The translations under genes were made by a program, and so were the position numbers. Positions 1 through 7,571 of a stretch of DNA of 64,000 nt are shown here, piece after piece; position 1 is the first letter of the stretch; each line of letters starts with the position of its first letter. Under the pieces are notes generated by a model that was not told where the DNA came from, ran no database searches, and saw nothing but the letters and a program-made list of their open reading frames with translations. Where the stretch lies: assembly GCA_003148945.1 (NCBI GenBank), contig QGGY01000014.1, positions 95,584-159,583 of the forward strand. Direction: 5' to 3'. The stretch is from Murimonas intestini (GTDB lineage: Bacteria > Bacillota > Clostridia > Lachnospirales > Lachnospiraceae).

Positions 1-2
1 AA

Positions 3-635
3 TATAATTATATACCTGACATGAGAGAGCATGTGAATCCCTGCCGTATCTATGGATTTAATGATGAGCAGGGTACGATGATATGTGCATATCCGGCGGA
101 CAGGAAGAAACCACTGATTCCTGTACCTTATGCAGAAGAGACTATGCATGGATTTGAATACCAGGCAGCCAGCCACATGATCAGGCATGGACTTGTGGAG
201 GAAGGCCTGGAATGTGTGAGGGCCGTCAGGAACAGGTATGACGGCAAAAAGCGGAATCCCTGGAACGAGATGGAGTGCGGCAGCAATTATGTAAGGTCTC
301 TGGCAAGCTATGCACTGCTGCTGGTATACAGCGGTTTTATTTATGACCTGTACAGGCACAGGATAGGTTTTAACCCCATCGAGGAAGGTGATTATCAGTT
401 CTTCTGGTCTGTGGACACAGGCTTTGGAACCATACAAAAAGAAAATAAGACAGCCAGATTAAATGTTTTATATGGAAAGCTGGAGGTCGGTGAATTTGTG
501 ACAGATACAGAAGGAATCTTAGAAGTGCTCTCAGGAGAAAAGCCGGTGCAGTACAGTGTACAGGGAGATACAGTCCTGTTTGATGAGATACAGAATTTAG
601 ACAGCGGCAGGGATATTACAGTCATCTATAAATAA
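3..635 (+). CDS. GH116-type glucosidase, C-terminal part (5' end outside window)
   Basis: The frame is open to the first base of the window, so this is the tail of a larger gene, about 210 codons of an expected 800 or so. It aligns by eye with the C-terminus of the complete GH116-like protein at 7572-10022: both have a tyrosine-containing EYQ(A/V)A(A/S)H segment, an RYDG-(K/S)-(K/R)-R-(N/S)-P block and a (M/I)ECG-N-Y/H block. GH116 (DUF608) enzymes are retaining beta-glucosidases/glucosylceramidases, here presumably cytosolic because no secretion signal is seen in the paralogue. The first ATG at 21 is internal, not the start. The gene ends just before a hairpin shared with the convergent regulator gene. 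Family assignment is firm; substrate is inferred only from the neighbouring sugar importer. Confidence 0.85.
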   Translation, partial: YNYIPDMREHVNPCRIYGFNDEQGTMICAYPADRKKPLIPVPYAEETMHGFEYQAASHMIRHGLVEEGLECVRAVRNRYDGKKRNPWNEMECGSNYVRSLASYALLLVYSGFIYDLYRHRIGFNPIEEGDYQFFWSVDTGFGTIQKENKTARLNVLYGKLEVGEFVTDTEGILEVLSGEKPVQYSVQGDTVLFDEIQNLDSGRDITVIYK

Positions 636-639
636 CGGC

Positions 640-726
640 GGCAGGGCAGTGTCTGGCAGAGCAGTGTTTGGCAGAGCAGAGATACAGCAGGGCAGAAATA
701 TAGCAGGACAATGATATAGCAGGGCA
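640..726. repeat. Imperfect tandem repeats ending in GCAG
   Basis: Between the two convergent genes a short degenerate unit recurs five or six times, for example GGCAGAGCAG, ATACAGCAG, ATATAGCAG and GATATAGCAG. The last copy is the left arm of the terminator hairpin, so the array looks like repeated partial duplication of one hairpin arm. Confidence 0.6.
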
Positions 727-742
727 AAATGCCCTGCTATAT
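714..742. terminator. Bidirectional terminator hairpin
   Basis: A perfect 13-bp stem (arms 714-726 and 730-742) with a 3-nt AAA loop and a T-rich stretch after it lies between convergent genes. The right arm covers the stop codon of the minus-strand regulator gene at 737-739. It probably terminates both transcripts. Confidence 0.8.
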
Positions 743-2281
743 TGTTTTCAGATACTCACTGGGCGGAAGCCCCGTAGCTTTTTTAAATTGCTTGCTGAAG
801 TAGCTGGCGCTTGCGAAACCTGTTTTTTCTGCCACGTAGCTGACATTTTCCACGTGGTCCTGAAAGAGTGAAATAGCTTTCTCTATACGTACCTTGTTTA
901 GAAAATCATTGATGGTCATCTGCTTATCACGCTTGAAGCAGTAACAGATATAACTGTAATTCAGATAGAGCGCATTGGCAATATCGGTGATCGTTAGCTC
1001 CGGGTTGCCATAGTGTCTGAGAATATAATTTTCCACGCATATTGTGACATCTGAGTATTCATCATTCCCTGAAATGCTTGTGACAGAATTTTTGTAGATC
1101 AGTATGATCCAGTCGCGGATGGCATCCAGGCTTTTCATATTATTTAAAGTATCTAGGATACTGCCGTGGCCGCCTGTGACTGATATGGGGGAGGAGGACT
1201 GAGCGCTCAGTGATTCTGTGAGCAGATTCAGCAGAGACAGGGTCTGGAGGATAATATTGTCCCAGAGCGCTTTCTCATCTTCCATCTTTTGATAAATACT
1301 TGTAAGCAGAACTTCCAGATTGTCAGTATCTTTAGCGGTGATCATGGACTTCAGCTGGTTTTTTTGTTTGGCATCCATGGTGGCCGGAGCGGCTGCTGAC
1401 TTCAGGTTCTGGTACTGTATGGCACGCTGCTTCAGGACAGAACAGTTCTGAAGGGCGATACAGGCTTCATGGTAGGAGAGGTAGAGATCCTCAGGTCCCC
1501 TGCAGATGTCTCCAATGCCTGCAGAGAGGGTGACGCCTTCCTTTTCTGCTGCGGCAAGTACCTGGCAGACCCGCTGTGGAAATACATTCTGTGCATTTCC
1601 GTCAAAGATAAAGAAGAGCCTGCTCTTTGTGTCAAGGCAGCATATATACCCCTCTCTTCCGATACTTTTGCGGATGTTATCAAGAAGAAGGCGCAGTTTC
1701 TCCTTGGGGAGAATGGATGCAGGTTCGAAGAGGGCGGCAATATAAGACTGGTAGCCGGGCAGCAGGCGGTCAGCCAGCTTGTGGTCATACTGGTCGATAT
1801 TCTGCACGCTGAAGTTACAATTGACCAGGTCATTATAGTATCCCTCCAGGATAAAACGCTCATTTTCATTCTCAAGGCTTTTCATATGGCTGTTCAGAGT
1901 GTCCTCCTGCTGGATCTCCCTGCTCAGTTCATCCAGAGCCGAGCAGAGGTTCTGGTAATTGATAGGCTTTAAGATATAGTCAGATACCCCCAGGCGTATT
2001 GCCTGCTGGGCATATTTAAATTCATCATACCCTGTCAGGATGATATACCGGCATTCCAGCTGGTTTTCACAAAGCCTTGATATCAGTTCAAGGCCGTTAA
2101 GCTTTGGCATATTGATATCTACGATTGCTATGTCAGGGGGATCAGCCATCATCATTTCCAGTGCTGTCTGTCCATTATTAGCTTCGCCTGAGACAACAAG
2201 CCCGTGTTCCTCCCAGGGAAGGCTGTTTTTCAGGGAAAGCCTTTCATAATACTCATCGTCTACAAGAAATACTTTTAACAT
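737..2281 (-). CDS. AraC-family response regulator (YesN type)
   Basis: A 514-residue two-component response regulator. The N-terminal receiver domain (about residues 1-120) has the acidic pair D8/D9 and the phosphoacceptor D55 in IAIVDINMPK. A long middle segment is followed by an AraC-type double helix-turn-helix at about 410-512, ending in the usual SYFSKQFKKATG-like block. It lies just downstream of the histidine kinase on the same strand and forms a YesMN-type pair with it. Such pairs sense extracytoplasmic sugars and activate adjacent CUT1 ABC importers, so the likely target is the divergent sugar transporter at 4402. Family assignment is secure; the inducing sugar is unknown. Confidence 0.95.
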   Translation of the reverse strand: MLKVFLVDDEYYERLSLKNSLPWEEHGLVVSGEANNGQTALEMMMADPPDIAIVDINMPKLNGLELISRLCENQLECRYIILTGYDEFKYAQQAIRLGVSDYILKPINYQNLCSALDELSREIQQEDTLNSHMKSLENENERFILEGYYNDLVNCNFSVQNIDQYDHKLADRLLPGYQSYIAALFEPASILPKEKLRLLLDNIRKSIGREGYICCLDTKSRLFFIFDGNAQNVFPQRVCQVLAAAEKEGVTLSAGIGDICRGPEDLYLSYHEACIALQNCSVLKQRAIQYQNLKSAAAPATMDAKQKNQLKSMITAKDTDNLEVLLTSIYQKMEDEKALWDNIILQTLSLLNLLTESLSAQSSSPISVTGGHGSILDTLNNMKSLDAIRDWIILIYKNSVTSISGNDEYSDVTICVENYILRHYGNPELTITDIANALYLNYSYICYCFKRDKQMTINDFLNKVRIEKAISLFQDHVENVSYVAEKTGFASASYFSKQFKKATGLPPSEYLKTI

Positions 2282-2334
2282 GATACTTCCTCCTCATTCG
2301 TATGCTGATTTGTTTACTGCTGTCCGTCATGCTT

Positions 2335-4098
2335 TTATTCCTTCTGTGCCGGAAAGGAGATAGAGATACAGGTATATTCACCGGCGGAACTGTCGATATG
2401 GAAGGTTACCTGGTCATTATAATGGATACAGAGACGCTTTATGACACTGGCCAGGCCGAAATGGTCTTCGATTTCTTTCTGGGATATCCTGTCAGCACGA
2501 ATAGCTTCAGTGAGCTCCTGCTTTTTCTGTTCCGTGATCCCGTTTCCCGTGTCAAATACTTCAAAAACGATCCGCTCTTTGTCAAGGTATCCGCTGACGC
2601 AGACCATACCTTTATCTCCTTTCTCCTTGATGCCGTGATAGATGGCATTTTCTATAAGCGGCTGCAGAGTCAGCTTGGGAATGGAGAAATCATAGATGGC
2701 CGGGCTGAATGCAAGGACATAGTCCATGAATTCAATATATCTCATCTTCTGCAGGCAGAGGTAGCTCTCGATCAGCTGTATTTCTTTGGAGATGCTGATA
2801 ATGCTGGAGCCGTTATTCAGTGAGATCCTGTAGAAGCTGGCCAGATTTTCCACAGTCTTCATGGCCTCCTGGTTCATATTGCAGCGGATCATACTGTTTA
2901 TCATTTCCAGAACATTATATAAAAAATGTGGTTTTACCTGTTCCTGGACCATCTGAAGTTCCATTTTCCGCTTCATTTTCTGCTGTGCCTTTTGTTGTGC
3001 CATCAGCTCCTGTATCCTGTCCAGAAGGGAATTAAAAGTAATGCCCAGCTCAGCAATCTCATCCTTTGTTCTGGGGTGCGTCCTGATAGAGAGATCCCCG
3101 TCTTTCACACGGTTCATGATATTTTTGAGAGATACCACAGGTTTTGTCTGGAAACGGGATATTACAACTGCAAATACAATGGCGAATAAGATCCCATAGA
3201 GTGTAAATGTCATAAGCGTTGGAAACGTAGTTGTCAGGTTATCCTTCAGCACCTTGTAGGAGGATACAGAAAGGAGCTGGACGTCCAGCGGGGAAAAACT
3301 TTTTGTGGTAACGATGAGAGGATCATCTGCCTGCTGGATAATAACACTGCTGTCCTCGAGCAGAAGGCTGTAGCTGATCTGCATCTCTGAGAAAAGACTG
3401 GTGTAGATAGGGAGGTCCTGTTTGCTTGCCAGGATATAATTGCCCTCCAGCACATAGATATTGTCTGAGTAGACTTTTAGCAGTTCTTTCAATTTTGACA
3501 TATCTACAAATAAGGCTATATACCCTAATAGCTCACCCTCAGGAGTATGGGAGGGGACAAGCAGGGCAAAGACCTTCTCCACGGAAGAGTCATTTAAAAA
3601 TTCTATAGAGAAAGTCTTTGTCCAGTAAACATGTTCCCCTGTCACTCCCCTCATCAGTGTCTTATTAAAGAAATAGGTGAGCCTGTCCAGATTCAGATTC
3701 TGTTCACCGATAAAAAAACCATCAGCATCCATCAGGGAGAGAGCACGCAGGGAAGGCAGGGCCCTGTGATAGGAGGAGAGAGGCGGCTGATTGTCCATGG
3801 ACTTGTATATGATCCTGCCGTTTTCTGCTGACTCAGAGCGTGCGGAGGCGAGGAAAGAGATAATATCTTCATCATGGGCGATGATCTTTCCTATGGACTC
3901 TATAGATTCCATATAAGTATCAAGTGCAGCAGCATACGTATCCAGAGTGACCAGGTCGGAACTCTGCTTTTGTGCCAGGGATAAAGTGATATTGCTTTCT
4001 CTGGCAATAAAGAAGAAGGCACAGATAGGAACAACTATCAGAAGAAAGGTAACGATGAAGTATTTTACTGCTATAGAGTGTATGTTCAGCCTTTTCAT
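2335..4098 (-). CDS. Sensor histidine kinase, YesM/LytS type
   Basis: Membrane sensor kinase of about 587 residues. A first membrane segment near residues 10-32 and a second near 295-318 bracket an extracellular sensor region. A HAMP linker (about 320-375) follows, then the His_kinase domain with the phosphoaccepting histidine in QVKPHFLYNVLEM and a C-terminal HATPase with LQPLIENAIYHG (N box) and DTGNG (G box). I chose the ATG at 4098, because a GAAAGGAAG ribosome site lies 6 nt upstream; an in-frame ATG 33 nt further upstream (4131) lacks one. It is cotranscribed with the response regulator and divergent from the transporter it probably controls. Confidence 0.93.
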   Translation of the reverse strand: MKRLNIHSIAVKYFIVTFLLIVVPICAFFFIARESNITLSLAQKQSSDLVTLDTYAAALDTYMESIESIGKIIAHDEDIISFLASARSESAENGRIIYKSMDNQPPLSSYHRALPSLRALSLMDADGFFIGEQNLNLDRLTYFFNKTLMRGVTGEHVYWTKTFSIEFLNDSSVEKVFALLVPSHTPEGELLGYIALFVDMSKLKELLKVYSDNIYVLEGNYILASKQDLPIYTSLFSEMQISYSLLLEDSSVIIQQADDPLIVTTKSFSPLDVQLLSVSSYKVLKDNLTTTFPTLMTFTLYGILFAIVFAVVISRFQTKPVVSLKNIMNRVKDGDLSIRTHPRTKDEIAELGITFNSLLDRIQELMAQQKAQQKMKRKMELQMVQEQVKPHFLYNVLEMINSMIRCNMNQEAMKTVENLASFYRISLNNGSSIISISKEIQLIESYLCLQKMRYIEFMDYVLAFSPAIYDFSIPKLTLQPLIENAIYHGIKEKGDKGMVCVSGYLDKERIVFEVFDTGNGITEQKKQELTEAIRADRISQKEIEDHFGLASVIKRLCIHYNDQVTFHIDSSAGEYTCISISFPAQKE

Positions 4099-4163
4099 AA
4101 GATCTTCCTTTCGAATATACTCTTTATCCATCTTTGACAGTTTTATCGGGTCTGCTTGCGCTT

Positions 4164-4192
4164 ATTATATCATGATTTTAAAGGCTTCTGAA
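4164..4192 (-). promoter_or_regulatory. Candidate promoter of the two-component genes
   Basis: On the minus strand TATAAT (4164-4169) follows TTCAGA (4187-4192) with a 17-nt spacer. The -10 is perfect and the -35 weak. It lies about 65 nt upstream of the kinase start and suits an activated or weak promoter. Confidence 0.45.
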
Positions 4193-4243
4193 TCATTTTG
4201 GAATAACATCCGAGAATTTTACAAGTGTATGGAGAATAGTTCA

Positions 4244-4272
4244 TTTACTTTTACACGGTCAGATTTTATACT
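4244..4272 (+). promoter_or_regulatory. Candidate promoter of the sugar transporter genes
   Basis: TTTACT (4244-4249), a 17-nt spacer and TATACT (4267-4272) give a plausible sigma-70 type promoter with a 5' leader of about 130 nt before the binding-protein start. The rest of the 4099-4401 gap shows a short CCGGCCGG palindrome near 4339 and nothing else recognised. Confidence 0.4.
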
Positions 4273-4401
4273 GTGTTTAACAGCAATGGTCCAGCCAGAT
4301 GATATGACATAGGGCAGGCCATTACAGGGGCATGCAGCCGGCCGGCTATCCCTGGAGTTATTTGGCAGTTAATATTGATAAAGATTGGGAGGAAATGCGA
4401 A

Positions 4402-5733
4402 ATGAAAAAAAAGGTGATTGCTTTATTAATGAGTACGTGTATGATGCTTGGGCTTGCAGCAGGCGGAACTGTGGCAGCTGCTGATCCGGATCAGGCAGGC
4501 GTAAAAAAGAATGAAGTGACTAGGACAAAAGCAGGAAGTTCTGATGTGACACTGACCCTTGCAATGTGCGGTGACGGAACTACGAAAGAGTCCCTGGACA
4601 AACTGCTTGCGCAGTACACTGAAGAAACAGGGGTGAAGGTAGATACAATCTTTATCGCAAGCAACTGGGGAGAGTACTGTACGAAGATCCAGACAATGGT
4701 AGGAGGCGGAGACGATCTTGACTGTGCGATCCTGGCAATCGAAGGCGTGGCAAAATTCCTGGATATGGGCATAGCTGAACCGATCGACGACTGGATTGCC
4801 GCTAATAAAGAGATATCGGATGCTATCTTAAGTGACACCAGCCCGTCCTTCCAGGATGTATTTAAGGATGACGAGGGCAATACATATGCATTCCCGTTCT
4901 CCTTCAATAATGTAGTAATGCATTTTAACACCAGCCGTCTTGAGGAGGCAGGACTTGAGCTTCCGGCAGCCGACTGGACAAAGGATCAGTTCCTTGAGTA
5001 TTGTGAGAAGCTGACAACAGAAAAAGACGGTGTTAAACAGTATGCAGTAGCAGTTCCATATGGCGAGTATTTCTGTGCAGAAGCCTGGCTGTATAATAAC
5101 GGAGCTTCTTATATGAACGAAGATTTTACAGAGAGCACAATTAACTCTCCGGAAGCTGTAGAAGTGTTCCAGCTGTGGCAGGACCTGATCTATGAATATG
5201 GATATGCTCCTATACCAGAGGAAAATGTAAGCGCTATTGCCCAGATCATCAATGGACAGGTAGCCATGGGATCATGGGGACGCTGGCCGACCGCAAACTA
5301 TATAGCGGATGATTTTAAAGACGTGGCGATCCAGTATCTTCCTACATTCACAGTTAACCAGCAGATCGGCGGCGTGGACGGTATCTTCACACTGAAGAAT
5401 TCCAAACATATCGAAGAGGCAAAGGAACTGGCTGCATGGATGTCGCAGGCTGATTTTGAAGGGCAGTATCTGTCATCAGGCAATATCCCGGCACTGCATT
5501 CTCTGGCACAGACAAAGATCTCAGACCTTGGAATTCCTGAAAACTACGAGATATTCTATCTGGATTCAAATACCGATATCTATAAACCGGTCAGTGCACC
5601 GCCTCAGTTTACTGAATGCTCAAATATTGTGCTGACAGCAATCTCTGATATCTGTGTGAATAAGTCAGATGTGCAGGAGACGCTGGATAATGCTGCTGAA
5701 GAGATGAACGCAGTCCTGGCTGATAACAAATAA
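4402..5733 (+). CDS. Sugar ABC transporter substrate-binding protein (CUT1)
   Basis: Extracellular solute-binding protein family 1, about 443 residues. The N-terminus has a positively charged start and a hydrophobic core, and ends at an AAA-D cleavage-like site. The only early cysteine is not in a convincing lipobox, so this is called a Sec-secreted protein rather than a lipoprotein. I chose the ATG at 4402 because GGGAGGA lies 8 nt upstream; an in-frame ATG at 4375 lacks a site. The mature part has the family pattern (TLTLAMCGDG..., GSWGRWP, FTECSN near the end). It delivers a sugar, probably an oligosaccharide or glucoside, to the two permeases downstream. No ATP-binding subunit is in the window; CUT1 systems often use a shared MsmK-type ATPase, which is inference here. 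Confidence 0.93.
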   Translation: MKKKVIALLMSTCMMLGLAAGGTVAAADPDQAGVKKNEVTRTKAGSSDVTLTLAMCGDGTTKESLDKLLAQYTEETGVKVDTIFIASNWGEYCTKIQTMVGGGDDLDCAILAIEGVAKFLDMGIAEPIDDWIAANKEISDAILSDTSPSFQDVFKDDEGNTYAFPFSFNNVVMHFNTSRLEEAGLELPAADWTKDQFLEYCEKLTTEKDGVKQYAVAVPYGEYFCAEAWLYNNGASYMNEDFTESTINSPEAVEVFQLWQDLIYEYGYAPIPEENVSAIAQIINGQVAMGSWGRWPTANYIADDFKDVAIQYLPTFTVNQQIGGVDGIFTLKNSKHIEEAKELAAWMSQADFEGQYLSSGNIPALHSLAQTKISDLGIPENYEIFYLDSNTDIYKPVSAPPQFTECSNIVLTAISDICVNKSDVQETLDNAAEEMNAVLADNK

Positions 5734-5741
5734 GCAGGGGT

Positions 5742-5779
5742 AAGAGGGTGCCTTTAAATAACAGACACCCTCTTTTTAT
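5742..5779 (+). terminator. Intra-operon hairpin after binding protein
   Basis: Arms AAGAGGGTG (5742-5750) and CACCCTCTT (5766-5774) followed by a T-run make a good rho-independent terminator. Its position between the binding protein and the permeases suggests partial termination or 3' mRNA stabilisation, giving excess binding protein. Confidence 0.75.
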
Positions 5780-5799
5780 TCCAGAGAGAGGGGAATTCT

Positions 5800-6717
5800 A
5801 TGAAAACCGTAACAAAAACAGCCGGCAATTATGCGGCTAAGAAGAAAAGAAAAGATACAATATCGGCTTATATTTTCCTGGCACCGGCACTTATCAGCTT
5901 TGGACTGTTCATAGGGCTGCCTGTAATTCTGTCAGCTGTGCTGTCATTTTTTAAATATAACCTTGTAAATCCGCCCCAATTCGTAGGGCTTGAAAATATT
6001 AAGAAGATGTTTACCGATAAAGGGCTGTTCACCGCATTTGGGAATACCTTTAAATTTCTGTTGATACTGTGTCCTATCCACTGCGGACTTGGCATGATAC
6101 TGGCATTTATGGTGTACAGGGCCAAACGTTTCCAATTCTTTTTCAGAAGTGCTATTTATTTTCCTTCAATTGTGACAACAGCATCAGTTGCTATCGCATG
6201 GGGGTATCTGTTCTCTACGGATATGGGTGCTATCAACTACTTTGTGAGGCTCCTGGGAGGGACAAATATTCCATGGCTGACAGACAGAGTGGTGGTCTAT
6301 GTGACAATAGCCCTGTTCAGTTTCTGGAAGTTTATCGGGACTACATTCCTGTATTATTTCATAGGTATGCAGAATATACCTGATGTCTATTATGAGGCTG
6401 CCCAGATCGACGGGGCAGGTATTATCCAGACGTTCCGGCACATTACGCTTCCTCTGCTTAGCCCAACGATCTTTTTCGTGATCATAACTAATATTGTCAG
6501 CGTATTCCAGATCTTTGACGAGCCTTACCTGCTGACAAATGGAGGTCCCGGCACTGCCACACGGACGATCGCACTGGAGATATACCAGACAGCCTTCCAG
6601 GATATGAATATCGGATATGGGGGAACGATTTCCTTTGTCCTATTCCTGATAATCCTGGTGATAACCATAATCCAGTTTAAGGGACAGAATAAATGGGTGG
6701 TGTATGACTATGAATAA
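5800..6717 (+). CDS. Sugar ABC transporter permease, MalF/UgpA type
   Basis: A 305-residue inner-membrane permease with about six hydrophobic segments. The cytoplasmic EAA loop is visible as EAAQIDGAGIIQTFRHITLP. It is preceded by GAGAGGGG at good spacing. It forms the translocation pore with the next gene product, which overlaps it by 14 nt. A LplB-like or UgpA-like assignment is equally possible; substrate specificity cannot be read from the sequence. Confidence 0.93.
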   Translation: MKTVTKTAGNYAAKKKRKDTISAYIFLAPALISFGLFIGLPVILSAVLSFFKYNLVNPPQFVGLENIKKMFTDKGLFTAFGNTFKFLLILCPIHCGLGMILAFMVYRAKRFQFFFRSAIYFPSIVTTASVAIAWGYLFSTDMGAINYFVRLLGGTNIPWLTDRVVVYVTIALFSFWKFIGTTFLYYFIGMQNIPDVYYEAAQIDGAGIIQTFRHITLPLLSPTIFFVIITNIVSVFQIFDEPYLLTNGGPGTATRTIALEIYQTAFQDMNIGYGGTISFVLFLIILVITIIQFKGQNKWVVYDYE

Positions 6718-7543
6718 AATAAAAAATAAAATTCCGCAGATATGCCTTATTATATTTTTGCTTTTGCTGTGCATTATAATGCTGGCGCCTTTTGCATGGA
6801 TACTGTCCACCTCTCTGAGGCTGCCAAAAGAATCTTTTAAGCTGCCGCCGTCTTTTTTGCCGACCAGCTTTCACTTTGAGAACTATAAAGAGGTTTTCAG
6901 GCAGTTCCCGTTCGGACAGGTTATCTTCAACAGCTTGAAGATCGCTGTCATAGTAGTGATAGCAAATACATTCATTTCCACAATGGCAGGCTACGCTTTT
7001 GCCAGGATTGATTTTAAAGGAAAAAATGTTGTATTTCTGATCATCCTTTCAGGAATGATGATACCTGTGCAGGCAAAGCTGATCCCTACATATATAGTAA
7101 TGTCAAAGATGGGATTCGTGGGTACACATATGTCGCTGATATTGCCAGCGATCATAAGCCCGCTGAATATTTTCTTCGTGAGGCAGTATATGAAGACAAT
7201 ACCAGCCAGCTATGAGGATGCGGCGTATATAGACGGGGCGGGAAGGTTCCGAATTTATTTTACAATCTTTCTGCCAATGTCCAAGTCAGTGATCGTCATG
7301 ACGTCCCTGCTTACATTCCTGGCATCCTGGAATGATTTTATAAATCCGCTGATCTTCCTTTCCAAATACGAGAGGATGACACTGCCCCTGGGACTGAAAA
7401 TATTGAGCGGAGCTATGGGGACCGGAAGTGTTTCAGTGGTGCTGGCCGGTGTCACCATGTCTCTGATCATACCGACGCTGCTCTATCTGTTTGGGCAGAA
7501 GCACATTATGCAGAGTGTAGTCATGTCAGGATTGAAGACTTGA
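6704..7543 (+). CDS. Sugar ABC transporter permease, MalG/UgpE type
   Basis: A 279-residue permease with six hydrophobic segments and the EAA-loop motif EDAAYIDGAGRFRIYFTIFL. The start overlaps the end of the upstream permease, indicating coupled translation. An in-frame ATG at 6710 is the alternative start and is slightly better spaced from GGTGG. It partners with the MalF-type subunit in a CUT1 importer. Confidence 0.93.
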   Translation: MTMNKIKNKIPQICLIIFLLLLCIIMLAPFAWILSTSLRLPKESFKLPPSFLPTSFHFENYKEVFRQFPFGQVIFNSLKIAVIVVIANTFISTMAGYAFARIDFKGKNVVFLIILSGMMIPVQAKLIPTYIVMSKMGFVGTHMSLILPAIISPLNIFFVRQYMKTIPASYEDAAYIDGAGRFRIYFTIFLPMSKSVIVMTSLLTFLASWNDFINPLIFLSKYERMTLPLGLKILSGAMGTGSVSVVLAGVTMSLIIPTLLYLFGQKHIMQSVVMSGLKT

Positions 7544-7571
7544 CATGCAGCAGAAAAAGGAGGACAAAATA

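Noticed and set aside
1469..1972. Long open frame opposite the response regulator gene
   Set aside because: It is a shadow of the AraC-type regulator; no ribosome site and no protein-like pattern.
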